Shown: positions 14,637 to 23,439, numbered from the stretch's first letter. The stretch: DNA of 46,233 nt from RGIG8767 sp964531805 (GCA_964531805.1 CAZHGE010000011.1:1-46233); one strand, 5' to 3'. Numbers and translations are program-made. Notes: a model not told the origin generated them from the letters alone.

Positions 14637-16969
14637 TGAAAAATCAGGTCATGGAATATGCTTCAGGAAATGAAATGGCAGCCATTGCAATTAAACAAAT
14701 TGGATACGACCTTATGGGGTATTATCCGATTACTCCTTCTACTCAGATTGCTGAAAATCTGGATATTATGCGTGCAAATGGTGAAACTGATCTTGTAATG
14801 GTGGCGGCAGAAGGGGAGCACAGTGCAGCGGGTATCTGTTATGGTGCGTCTGTAGCTGGTGGGCGTGTAGTCAATGCCACAAGTGCAAATGGTCTTTTGT
14901 ATGCAATTGAACAGTTTCCGGTTCAGTCGGGAACACGTTATCCTATGGTTATGAATGTGGTGTGCCGTACCGTTTCAGGACCACTTTCTATCAAGGGTGA
15001 TCACAGCGACATTATGTATCTGTTAAATGCGGGCTGGCCGATTCTTTTTGCGAGCACGGTTCAGCAGGTATACGATTTTAATATTATTGCTTTAAAATTA
15101 GCAGAGCAGGTACGCCTTCCAGTTGTCGTCGCCTATGATGGATTTTTTACCAGCCATCAGAAAGGCCGCTGCTATCGATTTGAAAATGATGGGGATGTGA
15201 GAGAGTATATTGGACCTAAGCATGAAGAATATCCATTTTTGGATTTGGAGCGTCCGATTACAGTCGGTTCCTATATGAATGAGCCGGATTTAATTAATAA
15301 TCGTTATCAGCTGCATTTGGCAATGGAAGAAGTAGACCGGTTATTACCTGAACTGTTTGCTTCTTTTGCAAAAATTTCAGGAAGAGAATACGGAAAAGTA
15401 GAGGGAATTCATTGTGAAGATGCTCACAATATCCTAGTCCTGCTTGGATCGTCCTATGATACGGCTATTGATGCGATAAAAGAAATGCGTGCTGGGGATG
15501 CTTTAGCTATGGGAAGTCAGGAACAGCAGCAGAGCAATAATAAAGGGAAAAAGGTAGGGGCAGCCACCTTACATGTACTTCGTCCGTTTCCAGGAAAAGA
15601 ATTGGCACAGTTACTTTGTCATGCAGATAATATCTTAGTAGCGGATAGACAGGACAGTTACGGCGCCGGCGGTGGTAACCTTTCTTTAGAAGTACGGGCT
15701 GCCGTACAGAAAACGGGAAGCTATGCAAGAATCAAGAGCTTGGTTTACGGTCTTGGTGGCAAGGATTTTTTCAAAGAGGATGCAAAGGAAATGCTTACCT
15801 GGGCAGAAGATCCTTCTAAGCCTGATTTTGCCTATTATGGTGTAACAAAAGGAATCGGAAGTGCGGAAAAACAGAATTCTGTAAATGGCGTAGAAAAAGA
15901 AATGGTGGATGAACCATTATTTGCACCAATTACGAGAGAGCAGACTTGTATTGGGGCAACGAAAGTGGAGGATGCCGGAGCAGTGCAGTCAGAAGAAAGT
16001 GCTGGAGAGAATGCCACATTAAAAGTAACCGGCGGCAACCTAAACGCCGTTACCGCCATGCCGGGACGTATCGCACCGGGACATGGAGCTTGTCCGGGAT
16101 GTGGTATTCCAGTCAACTTAAATTTGCTTCTTCGTGGGATTGAAGATCCGGTGGTGTTTCTATTTCAGACCGGCTGTGGCATGATCGTAACCACGGCGTA
16201 TCCAAGAACCAGTTTTAAGGTGCCATATCTTCACAACCTATTTCAGAATGGAGCAGCAACTCTCAGTGGTGTGGCGGAGATTTGTTACCGTAAACAGCTA
16301 AAAGGTGAGATTCCACCGGGAGATATTATTTTTGTTATGGTCAGCGGAGATGGCGGTCTTGATATTGGTATGGGATCTGCTCTCGGAACCGCTTTACGTG
16401 GTCACAGACTTTTGATTTTTGAATATGACAATGGTGGTTATATGAACACGGGATATCAGCTTTCCTATTCCACCCCATTGGGAGCTAGAAGTTCGACCTC
16501 TCATGTGGGAAAAGAACAGTATGGAAAGACCTTTTTCCATAAGGATATGCCAAAAATCATGGCGGCTACCGGAATTCCGTATGTGGCAACTGTTGCAGAG
16601 TCCAATCCGACAGATTTTATAAAAAAAGCAGCCAAAGCAGCCCACTATGCAAAGACCACAGGAACGGCTTATGTGAAAGCCATTTCCGCCTGTCCGTTAA
16701 ACTGGAATGATAAACCGGCGACTGAACGTCGTGTTATTGAAGCGGCTGTAAACTGCTGTTATTTCCCATTATACGAAGTAGAACAAGGCGTAACCCGTCT
16801 TTCCTATGATCCGGAAAAAACAGGTAAGAAGATTCCTGTCCTTGACTGGCTTTCTATGATGGGAAGAACCAAGCATTTACAAAAAGAGGAATACAAGGAT
16901 GTAGTAGAACGCATGCAGAAGGAAACAGACAGAAGATTTAGCGAACTTAAAAAGAGGGCGGAAGAATAG
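14636..16969 (+). CDS. 2-oxoacid:ferredoxin oxidoreductase, fused alpha and beta subunits
   Basis: A 777-residue protein. The alpha part (about 1-390) opens with NEMAAIAIKQIGYDLMGYYP and ITPSTQIAENL, followed by the AAEGEHSAAG catalytic region. After a variable linker (about 400-480) the beta part begins at GHGACPGCGIPVNLNLLL. It carries the thiamine diphosphate motif GDGGLDIGMGSALGTALRG ending in EYDNGGYMNTG. The separately encoded gamma/delta protein completes the enzyme. Fusing alpha to beta and gamma to delta as two polypeptides differs from both the single-chain PFOR and the four-gene type. Placement directly behind a flavodiiron protein suggests coupling of ferredoxin reduction to oxygen removal; that is inference. 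Confidence 0.88.
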   Translation: MKNQVMEYASGNEMAAIAIKQIGYDLMGYYPITPSTQIAENLDIMRANGETDLVMVAAEGEHSAAGICYGASVAGGRVVNATSANGLLYAIEQFPVQSGTRYPMVMNVVCRTVSGPLSIKGDHSDIMYLLNAGWPILFASTVQQVYDFNIIALKLAEQVRLPVVVAYDGFFTSHQKGRCYRFENDGDVREYIGPKHEEYPFLDLERPITVGSYMNEPDLINNRYQLHLAMEEVDRLLPELFASFAKISGREYGKVEGIHCEDAHNILVLLGSSYDTAIDAIKEMRAGDALAMGSQEQQQSNNKGKKVGAATLHVLRPFPGKELAQLLCHADNILVADRQDSYGAGGGNLSLEVRAAVQKTGSYARIKSLVYGLGGKDFFKEDAKEMLTWAEDPSKPDFAYYGVTKGIGSAEKQNSVNGVEKEMVDEPLFAPITREQTCIGATKVEDAGAVQSEESAGENATLKVTGGNLNAVTAMPGRIAPGHGACPGCGIPVNLNLLLRGIEDPVVFLFQTGCGMIVTTAYPRTSFKVPYLHNLFQNGAATLSGVAEICYRKQLKGEIPPGDIIFVMVSGDGGLDIGMGSALGTALRGHRLLIFEYDNGGYMNTGYQLSYSTPLGARSSTSHVGKEQYGKTFFHKDMPKIMAATGIPYVATVAESNPTDFIKKAAKAAHYAKTTGTAYVKAISACPLNWNDKPATERRVIEAAVNCCYFPLYEVEQGVTRLSYDPEKTGKKIPVLDWLSMMGRTKHLQKEEYKDVVERMQKETDRRFSELKKRAEE

Positions 16970-16976
16970 TACGATG

Positions 16977-17008
16977 GCGCAGTTGAGTTATTCAACTGCG
17001 CTTTTTTA
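16977..17008 (+). terminator. Intrinsic terminator of the flavodiiron/oxidoreductase operon
   Basis: A perfect 10-bp stem GCGCAGTTGA (16977-16986)/TCAACTGCGC (16992-17001) with a 5-nt loop, followed by TTTTTT. Confidence 0.9.
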
Positions 17009-17009
17009 T

Positions 17010-17045
17010 CTAATATCATGACTTGCGAAGCGAGGCATCGTTTGG
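17010..17045 (+). repeat. Copy of the dispersed palindromic repeat
   Basis: CTAATATCATGACTTGCGAA followed by GCGAGGCATCGTTTGG. ATG/CAT and CTTGC/GCGAG arms surround the GAA loop. Arm bases differ from the 12-kb copies, but pairing is kept. Confidence 0.55.
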
Positions 17046-17198
17046 TTAAATAAGTTGGGGATAAGCGTGCCGGCATTGCGTATAATCTTAAGAAAATATT
17101 TCATAGACATATAGATTCATCGAATGTAGAATGAAAAATGTATTTAACATTTTCTTATGTTGTATTTGAAAAAAGAGTAAAGGGGGATGAGGTATCAC

Positions 17199-18233
17199 AT
17201 GGATCAAGAAGAATTTTTTGACTTAGATGATAATGATATAGAGATAGAAGAAATAGATGATTTTACAGATAATGAACTTGAAGAAGTAGAGAACTTTGAG
17301 GAATATGAAACTGAGGGATTAGAAGAGTTTGAAGAAGAGGAATTAGATGGCTTCGAGGAAGACGAGCCACAGCCGTTTATGATTGCGGTTATTTCTTTAG
17401 GTGTAGTCATTGCACTTTTGGTAGTCATCGGTGTTATTTTTTTCTTTTTTAAGTCCGAAAAAGAGGATGAAAATATTATTGTTGCAACGACCGAAACGGA
17501 AGTGTATACAGAGGATCAGATAGTGAGTGAAGTTATAGAAATAGAAACTGAGACTGGTATGACAGTTGAGGAAACGCAAGAAACTACAGAGTTGGGAGAA
17601 GTGGAGCAGACCAAGGAAGAAGAAATAATGGCAGAAGAACAGAGTACGATAGAGGAAAGTACAACAGAAGTTCTGCAAAGTGAAGAGACAAGCGTGAAGG
17701 AGCCTGTTTCCGGAAATGAATCCATGGAATTTACAGAAGTTAGTGACACAGTTACAGCAAAGGATGTAACCAACCTTAGATCCGTACCAAGTACTTTGGA
17801 TGAAGAAAATGTGGTTGCACAGCTGATGAACGGAGATGTTATTTCCAGAACGGGAGTGAATGAGTCATATGGCTGGTCGCGTCTTGATTATAATGGACAA
17901 GTGGTGTATGCCGTAAGCAATTACCTTACGACGGATTTGAATTATAAACCGCCGGTTACACCGAGTAATCCAAACAGGGTATCAACGAAGGATGGCAGAG
18001 TCATAATTTTTACAGATTATAGTGATAATGTCACTCCAAAGGAATATGTAAATCTGCGTACAGAACCAAGTACATCCGAAGGCGAATCCACTGTCAGATG
18101 CCAGATTAAGAATGGCGATGTTGTGCATCGTACCGGCTACAGCCCGGATTCCGGCTGGTCACGGGTAGAGTATAATGGGGAGATATTGTATGTGGTTAGT
18201 AGTATGATTTATACGACTGATACAACAGAATAG
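17199..18233 (+). CDS. Membrane-anchored SH3-domain protein with a highly acidic N-terminus
   Basis: A 344-residue protein. Residues 1-58 are almost entirely Asp/Glu with aromatic residues and are probably cytoplasmic. One transmembrane helix spans about 62-85 (MIAVISLGVVIALLVVIGVI). A Thr/Glu-rich linker of about 100 residues follows. Two bacterial SH3 repeats end the protein: VTAKDVTNLRSVPST with SYGWSRLDYNGQVVYAVS, and VTPKEYVNLRTEPST with DSGWSRVEYNGEILYVVS. Bacterial SH3 domains often bind peptidoglycan or guide cell-wall enzymes, so an envelope role is likely. ATG 17199 (TGAGG at 17188-17192) is preferred over ATG 17187, which AGGGGG directly abuts. It is followed by its own terminator. 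Confidence 0.7.
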   Translation: MDQEEFFDLDDNDIEIEEIDDFTDNELEEVENFEEYETEGLEEFEEEELDGFEEDEPQPFMIAVISLGVVIALLVVIGVIFFFFKSEKEDENIIVATTETEVYTEDQIVSEVIEIETETGMTVEETQETTELGEVEQTKEEEIMAEEQSTIEESTTEVLQSEETSVKEPVSGNESMEFTEVSDTVTAKDVTNLRSVPSTLDEENVVAQLMNGDVISRTGVNESYGWSRLDYNGQVVYAVSNYLTTDLNYKPPVTPSNPNRVSTKDGRVIIFTDYSDNVTPKEYVNLRTEPSTSEGESTVRCQIKNGDVVHRTGYSPDSGWSRVEYNGEILYVVSSMIYTTDTTE

Positions 18234-18247
18234 GTTAATTGAATTAA

Positions 18248-18287
18248 GACACTCGCGAACGAAAAGTTTGTGGGTGTCCTTCTTTTT
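18248..18287 (+). terminator. Terminator after the SH3 protein, related to the dispersed repeat
   Basis: GACACTCGCGAAC (18248-18260) pairs with GTTTGTGGGTGTC (18266-18278), allowing G-U pairs, over a 5-nt loop. TTCTTTTT follows. The 5' arm (TTAAGACACTCGCGAAC) resembles the repeat family at 12 kb, suggesting the repeat can serve as a terminator. Confidence 0.7.
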
Positions 18288-18374
18288 ACTCAACTTTTTT
18301 CTAAATCAGCCGATATAAATATTAGAAACCCGAAATTAGTAATTTATATTGGATTCAAGGATGGAGGTATCTAC

Positions 18375-19184
18375 ATGGATGTAGGAATGATTACTAACAG
18401 TAGCAATGCGGTTGTTAATTCGCATGAAACAAACACGTTTGTAGCAAAAGAAACAAAACAGGCTGATGATGTGAAAAAGTATAATGTGACTGGAAGAACC
18501 ATCGGTCAGCCTAAATTAAGCGAGCAGGCAAAGCAGTATTATGAGGAACTCAAAGCAAAATATAAGGATATGGATTTTGTTTTGGTAAGTAAAGACATGA
18601 AGGAAATGGCAAAAGCCAATGCTGGCAGTTTTGCAAATCCTAATAAAATGGTTGTCCTGATTGATGAAGAAAAGATTGAACGTATGGCTACGGATGAGCA
18701 GTTCCGTAAACAATATGAAGGCTTGATCGCGACTGCACAGAAGAGTATGCCGGAAATAAAACAGGCACTTAGCAGCATTTCAAATGTCAAAGGATATGGA
18801 ATGCAGGTAAATGATAATGGTACGGCGTCCTTTTTTGCCGTAATGAGCAAATCTTTTGATGAACAGGCCGAGAGAATTGAAAAGCGCAGAGTAGAGAAGT
18901 TAGAAGAGAAAAAGGCGGCAGAAAAGAAAGCTCAGAAAGAACAGCAAAAGGAATGGCTGGAGGAAAAAAGGGCAGAAAACAAGGAAGCACTGGAAGCCTT
19001 AAATTCTGAAAATGTGAAGGATTTATTTGGCGAATATAAAAAAGAGGATGTAGTCATTATATCTGCGGGCTCAGTAGAAGAGTTACTGCGGAAAGTGGAG
19101 GATTATCACTATTCTTACATGGCGGATACAGTCAGAACGGATGCAGAAAGGTATGTCGGAACTGTAATCGATTTCAGAGGATAA
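18375..19184 (+). CDS. Uncharacterised protein, possibly DUF6033-like
   Basis: A 269-residue soluble protein without a signal peptide or membrane segment. It contains QYYEELKAKYKDMDFVLVSK and GYGMQVNDNGTASFFAVMS. A long Lys/Glu-rich predicted coiled coil (about 170-220) is rich in EKK and KAAEKKAQKEQ. The layout recalls Lachnospiraceae DUF6033-type proteins, a tentative match from memory. ATG 18375 is chosen because GGAGG (18363-18367) is 7 nt upstream; the frame is open back to 18270 but runs through the terminator. The next gene starts 12 nt downstream and also encodes a charged helical protein, so the pair may form one complex. Function unknown. Confidence 0.55.
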   Translation: MDVGMITNSSNAVVNSHETNTFVAKETKQADDVKKYNVTGRTIGQPKLSEQAKQYYEELKAKYKDMDFVLVSKDMKEMAKANAGSFANPNKMVVLIDEEKIERMATDEQFRKQYEGLIATAQKSMPEIKQALSSISNVKGYGMQVNDNGTASFFAVMSKSFDEQAERIEKRRVEKLEEKKAAEKKAQKEQQKEWLEEKRAENKEALEALNSENVKDLFGEYKKEDVVIISAGSVEELLRKVEDYHYSYMADTVRTDAERYVGTVIDFRG

Positions 19185-19196
19185 GGATGTGAGAAT

Positions 19197-19784
19197 ATGA
19201 AAATTGAAGAAGCAAGAAGACTCTATAATACGCAGATACGGGAATATCGCGAGCAGCAGGTGGTGCTTTCCAAGAAAAAGCAGGAATTGGAACAGAAGAT
19301 AAATACGACTCCAAATGGAAAGACAATCTATGCAAATGAAGCAGCTGTATTAGAATTGACGATTCAGGCAGTGGATGAGAAACAGGATGAATATAAGGAC
19401 TATATGGAAAAACTTCTTGAGCAGTGGACTGCAACTGCAAACATGGTTTCTTCCCAGCAACAGGGGGAAGCTATGGAGGAATATGCAGTAGATTTGGCTA
19501 AAATCATGGAAGTTGCCAGAAGGATTATGAAAGGCGCTGTTGTACCCGGTGATGATGAGAAGAAACTGATGGAATATAGTATGGAATTGTATCAGGCAGC
19601 TAAGAATATCGGGGCAATGGCAAAAGAAAAGAAAGAAAAGTATGATTCACTGTGGGACGATGATGAGGAACCTGCAGAGTACGAAGATCCGATGGAAGTG
19701 GCAGATAATACAGAAACTTTTGCTGAGGGGCCGGCAGTTGTAGATGTGGCAGATACTATGGCAGCAGCGGTTTCGGAAGAATAA
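19197..19784 (+). CDS. Uncharacterised helical protein, operon partner of the preceding gene
   Basis: A 195-residue protein, predicted almost wholly helical. An N-terminal coiled coil (YREQQVVLSKKKQELEQKIN) leads to a second helical block (AVDLAKIMEVARRIMKGAVV). The last 40 residues are acidic and disordered (DSLWDDDEEPAEYEDP onward). No signal peptide, membrane segment or enzyme motif is visible. It starts 12 nt after the previous stop, behind a weak GGATGTGAG site, and is closed by a terminator. I do not recognise a family. Structural or secretion-chaperone-like roles are possible, but nothing in the sequence decides. Confidence 0.55.
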   Translation: MKIEEARRLYNTQIREYREQQVVLSKKKQELEQKINTTPNGKTIYANEAAVLELTIQAVDEKQDEYKDYMEKLLEQWTATANMVSSQQQGEAMEEYAVDLAKIMEVARRIMKGAVVPGDDEKKLMEYSMELYQAAKNIGAMAKEKKEKYDSLWDDDEEPAEYEDPMEVADNTETFAEGPAVVDVADTMAAAVSEE

Positions 19785-19801
19785 AATATAGTAAAAAGTT
19801 T

Positions 19802-19843
19802 GCCGTATAAAAGATTTGATTAGTCTTTTGTACGGCGCTTTTT
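19802..19843 (+). terminator. Terminator after the two-gene hypothetical operon
   Basis: GCCGTA (19802-19807) and AAAAGA (19809-19814) pair with TCTTTT (19824-19829) and TACGGC (19831-19836) around a single T/G mismatch. GCTTTTT follows. Confidence 0.8.
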
Positions 19844-19922
19844 ATGTAAAATCACATTGACGAAAACTTGTATAAGAGCGTATCTTAGAATGAGCGTGAA
19901 TAATTGCAGAAAGAAGGCGTAT

Positions 19923-21018
19923 ATGGCAACTGATTTTTCACAGGGAAAGGTTTAGCGTAATATAGTTTCCCAGGCAATTCCCTTGATTTTAGCACAACTG
20001 GTTCAGATTCTGTACAATGTAGTGGATCGAATTTATATTGGACATCTTCCGGGAGAAAATAATATAGCTTTAACCGGGGTAGGACTGGCATTCCCGGTTA
20101 TTACACTGATTATTGCTTTTACGCTTTTAGTCAGCATGGGTGGTTCGACTTTATTTGCCATTGCACGAGGGAAAAAAGAAGAAGAGCAGGCAGAAAAGAT
20201 TATGGGAAATGCTTTTTCTATGTTGATGGCATTTTCTATTATATTGATGGTAGTTTGTTATATATTCCGCAGACCTATCCTCTATCTGTTTGGGGCCAGT
20301 GATGCGTCCTATGTTTATGCAGATGCTTATCTTAAAATTTATTTGATTGGGACACCTTTTACCATGATTACCACCGGACTGAATGGATTTATCAATGGAC
20401 AGGGATTTCCCAAGGTTGGCATGATGACCACGGTGATAGGTGCTGTGATTAATTTGGTTTTAGATCCTGCTTTTATCTTTGGATTTCATATGGGAGTTTC
20501 GGGTGCTGCCCTTGCTACCATCTTGAGCCAGATGGTATCTGCAGTGTGGGTATTGCGTTTTTTGACTGGTAAAAAAGCAATATTACACATAAAGCGTAAA
20601 AATTTCAGGGTGGATAAGTTACTGGCAAAAGAAATAGTGACACTGGGAACACCTGGTTTTATCATGCAGGGAACGAATTGTCTAGTACAGGTAGCATGTA
20701 ATGCAACACTGCAAAACTGGGGCGGTGATCTTTATGTGGGTGTTATGACCATTCTCAATTCAGTGCGTGAGATTTTGACGCTTCCGGTTATGGGAATTGC
20801 GAATGGCTCCCAGCCGGTATTGGGCTATAATTACGGTGCAAAGAAGTTTTTTTTCGCTATTTAGAAAAGCTATTATTGTGGTGCCGCTTACCTTGCTTCT
20901 GCCATATATGGGATTTGGAGTTGATGGCGTATTTTTAGCAGAGCCAATTTCGAATGCCATTGGCGGACTGGCTTGTTTTTTGACAATGTGGATTACGCTT
21001 TATAAAAAACTGGAATAG
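19923..21018 (+). pseudogene. Decayed MATE-family transporter gene
   Basis: The gene starts at ATG 19923 behind a GAAGG site, but codon 11 is TAG (19953-19955). The same frame then runs through the MATE pattern (ILAQLVQILYNVVDRIYIGH, HMGVSGAALATILSQM, MGIANGSQPVLGYNYGAKK). Near 20850, at a run of eight T, about 70-75 codons present in the intact MATE at 10596 are missing and the frame shifts. The C-terminus (LFRKAIIVVPLTLLLPYMGF, then FLAEPISNAIGG) resumes in another frame and stops at 21018. Two independent lesions make a functional product very unlikely. An internal start at TTG 19981 could still yield a truncated 293-residue fragment. Confidence 0.85.
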
Positions 21019-21080
21019 GCTTATTTAGTAATATAAGTAACTTGTGAGCAGAGTGAATAAAAAGAATTTTGATTATTGTA

Positions 21081-21150
21081 TTGACATTTTATAAAAAAAG
21101 GAATATTCTAAGGGTACTTTAATACTTTAAAGTGTAACGCTTTAAAGTGT
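21081..21150 (+). promoter_or_regulatory. Promoter followed by tandem palindromic operator-like sites
   Basis: TTGACA (21081-21086) and TATTCT (21104-21109) are 17 bp apart. Immediately downstream CTTTAAAGTGT occurs twice (21125-21135 and 21140-21150), 15 bp apart; each copy contains the palindrome CTTTAAAG. A partial CTTTAA at 21117 precedes them. Positioned at and just after the expected transcription start, they would suit a repressor. The cognate regulator is not in the window. Confidence 0.6.
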
Positions 21151-21215
21151 GTAAGAAATAAAAAGGCAGCCCGTACATAATATAAAATGAAAAAATGGCT
21201 GTATCGGAGGACGCT

Positions 21216-22196
21216 ATGAAAAGAGACAATGGTAACCTGATAGGCTTCAGACCAGACATCAAAGTGGTTGATTGTACGCTTCGTGATGGTGGTCTGGTAA
21301 ACAATTTTGAATTTACTGATGAATTTGTAAAAGATTTATACCGTACTAATATTAAGGCCGGTGTTGATTATATGGAATTTGGTTATAAGGCTTCTAAGGA
21401 TATTTTCAGCAAAGAGGATTATGGCAAGTGGAAGTTCTGTGATGAAGAAGACATCCGTGCAGTTGTAGGTAATAACGATTTTGATCTTAAAATTGCTGTT
21501 ATGACAGATGTTGGAAGAACGGATTATAAGCGTGATATTCTGAAAAAACAGGACAGTGTGATTGATCTTGTGCGTACGGCAACCTACATTCACCAGATTC
21601 CGACTGCTATTGATATGATTCAGGATGCACATGATAAGGGATATGAGACAACTGCTAATATTATGGCAATTTCTAAAGTGCGGGAGGAAGAATTAGATAG
21701 TGGTTTGGAACTCTTGGCACAGTCCGATGTAGATGTGATTTATTTGGTAGACAGTTTTGGTGCATTCTATCCAGAGCAGATTCGCAGATTAACAGATAAG
21801 TACATGGATATTGCAGAGAAATATAATAAAAAGATTGGTATTCATGCACACAATAACCAGCAATTGGCCTTTGCCAATACGATTGAAGCCTTAAGTAATG
21901 GTGCTAGTTTATTGGATGCTACCGTAAGCGGCATGGGACGTGGTGCTGGTAACTGTTATATGGAAACATTGCTGGCATTTTTAAGAAATCCTAGATACAA
22001 TTTAGTGCCGGTTATGGATTTTGTACAGAAATACATTCAGGCGGAAAAAGAGAAAGGGAACATCTGGGGCTATGACATACCCTACTTACTGACGGGTGTT
22101 ATGAATTCACATCCGTCATCCGCAATTCGCTTTATGGGAGATAAAAGAACGGATTACTCCCGATTTTACCAGGAATTATTAGATCATATGGAATAA
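21216..22196 (+). CDS. DRE-TIM metallolyase (HMGL-like aldolase domain protein)
   Basis: A 326-residue protein with the DRE-TIM barrel signature VVDCTLRDGGLVNN (residues 18-31), the metal-binding GIHAHNNQQLA and the glycine-rich GMGRGAGN. These place it with 4-hydroxy-2-oxovalerate aldolase, HMG-CoA lyase and citramalate/homocitrate synthase-like enzymes. The short length and missing C-terminal regulatory domain argue against isopropylmalate synthase. It resembles genes annotated simply as aldolase catalytic domain proteins in Clostridia; the true substrate is unknown. ATG 21216 is chosen with GGAGG 5 nt upstream; an earlier ATG at 21195 lacks a ribosome site. The upstream promoter carries tandem CTTTAAAG palindromes. 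Confidence 0.8.
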   Translation: MKRDNGNLIGFRPDIKVVDCTLRDGGLVNNFEFTDEFVKDLYRTNIKAGVDYMEFGYKASKDIFSKEDYGKWKFCDEEDIRAVVGNNDFDLKIAVMTDVGRTDYKRDILKKQDSVIDLVRTATYIHQIPTAIDMIQDAHDKGYETTANIMAISKVREEELDSGLELLAQSDVDVIYLVDSFGAFYPEQIRRLTDKYMDIAEKYNKKIGIHAHNNQQLAFANTIEALSNGASLLDATVSGMGRGAGNCYMETLLAFLRNPRYNLVPVMDFVQKYIQAEKEKGNIWGYDIPYLLTGVMNSHPSSAIRFMGDKRTDYSRFYQELLDHME

Positions 22197-22232
22197 AAAC
22201 GTATTATAAGGGAACGATAGTAGAAGGGGAAG

Positions 22233-22303
22233 TGCACCTGCAAATTATGTGATACAAGGTTCATGAAAATGGACAAAAATAGTATCCTGTATTTGCGGGT
22301 GCA
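22233..22303 (+). other. Long hairpin between the aldolase and oxidoreductase genes
   Basis: TGCACCTGCAAAT (22233-22245) pairs with ATTTGCGGGTGCA (22291-22303) over 13 bp with one G-U pair. GATAC (22251-22255) and GTATC (22282-22286) can pair inside the loop. A weak TTTATATT tail follows. TTGCGG (22293-22298) with TATAGT (22316-22321), 17 bp apart, could be the promoter of the next gene, overlapping the 3' arm. It may be a terminator, a regulatory element or a small RNA. Confidence 0.45.
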
Positions 22304-22360
22304 TTTATATTATGCTATAGTAAAGGAAGGGTATTAAAAGGAAATGGAGGTTATCATTTT

Positions 22361-23332
22361 ATGAAATTTGCAATATTAGGACCGGGTAAAATTGCCCGCA
22401 GTATGGCAACCGCAGTATCAGGTTTGGATCAGGTAGAAAAATATGCAGTAGGTGCACGTGATTTGGAAAGGGCACAGGCATTTGCTAAGGAATGGGGATT
22501 TGAAAAAGCGTATGGTTCCTATGAAGAACTGGTAAAAGATCCAGAAGTGGAATTGATTTATGTTGCAACACCACATTCACATCATTATGAACATGCAAAA
22601 CTTTGCTTAGAGCATGGTAAGAATGTTTTATTGGAAAAAGCATTTACCGTGAACGCAAAGCAGGCGGAAGAATTAATTGCACTGGCAAAAGAAAAGAATG
22701 TATTATTGGCAGAAGCCATTTGGACAAGATACATGCCAAGCCGTAAGATGATCGATGATCTTCTTGAAAAAGGAACGATAGGTAAGGTGACTTCCTTGAT
22801 GGCAAATTTGGGATATGAATTACATAATATTCCTCGTATGCAGGAACCAGAGCTTGCCGGCGGAGCATTGTTAGATCTTGGTGTTTATCCAATCAACTTT
22901 GCCAAAATGGTTATGAAACAAGATGTAAAAGAAGTACATTCAAATGCCGTTATGTCTCCAAAGGGAATTGACTGGACAAACAGTATTACTCTCATTTTTG
23001 AAGATGATACAATGGCAGTGCTCCACAGCAATATGTTAGCAGGAATCAACCGTATGGGGTTAATTGCCGGAGATAAAGGATATTTGGAAGTGCAGAATAT
23101 CAATAACTGTGAAGAAATCCGTCTTTATGATTTAGATCATAAATTGGTAGAAACGTATTCAGTACCGGATCAGATTAATGGTTATGAATATGAAGTGCTT
23201 GCTTGTATAAAAGCAATTGAAGAAGGCAAAATTGAATGTGAAGAGATGCCTCATGAAGAGACATTATGGGTAATGCGTCTTATGGATCGTATCCGTAATG
23301 ACTGGGGTATGATTTATCCATTTGAAAAATAA
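22361..23332 (+). CDS. Gfo/Idh/MocA-family NAD(P)-dependent oxidoreductase
   Basis: A 323-residue protein. The N-terminal Rossmann fold carries FAILGPGKIARSMATA. The family motif appears as LLEKAFTVN, with alanine in place of the usual proline of EKP. The C-terminal part contains ELAGGALLDLGVYPI, typical of the substrate-binding domain. Family members oxidise or reduce sugars, inositols and dihydrodiols; dihydrodiol dehydrogenase-like members share this EKA form. The substrate cannot be named. The ribosome site GGAGG precedes the ATG. It appears monocistronic, with a hairpin after the stop. Confidence 0.88.
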   Translation: MKFAILGPGKIARSMATAVSGLDQVEKYAVGARDLERAQAFAKEWGFEKAYGSYEELVKDPEVELIYVATPHSHHYEHAKLCLEHGKNVLLEKAFTVNAKQAEELIALAKEKNVLLAEAIWTRYMPSRKMIDDLLEKGTIGKVTSLMANLGYELHNIPRMQEPELAGGALLDLGVYPINFAKMVMKQDVKEVHSNAVMSPKGIDWTNSITLIFEDDTMAVLHSNMLAGINRMGLIAGDKGYLEVQNINNCEEIRLYDLDHKLVETYSVPDQINGYEYEVLACIKAIEEGKIECEEMPHEETLWVMRLMDRIRNDWGMIYPFEK

Positions 23333-23342
23333 AGAAATATGA

Positions 23343-23369
23343 CTGCCCAAGGTAATCTGCCTTGGGCAG
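23343..23369 (+). terminator. Hairpin, probable terminator after the oxidoreductase
   Basis: A perfect 10-bp stem CTGCCCAAGG (23343-23352)/CCTTGGGCAG (23360-23369) with a 7-nt loop. The tail GTTGTTC is only weakly T-rich. Confidence 0.55.
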
Positions 23370-23439
23370 GTTGTTCGTATCAGGATAGCTGTAAGATTAT
23401 TTAAGGCTGCCTGTTTACTATGAAAAGAGGACAAAATAA

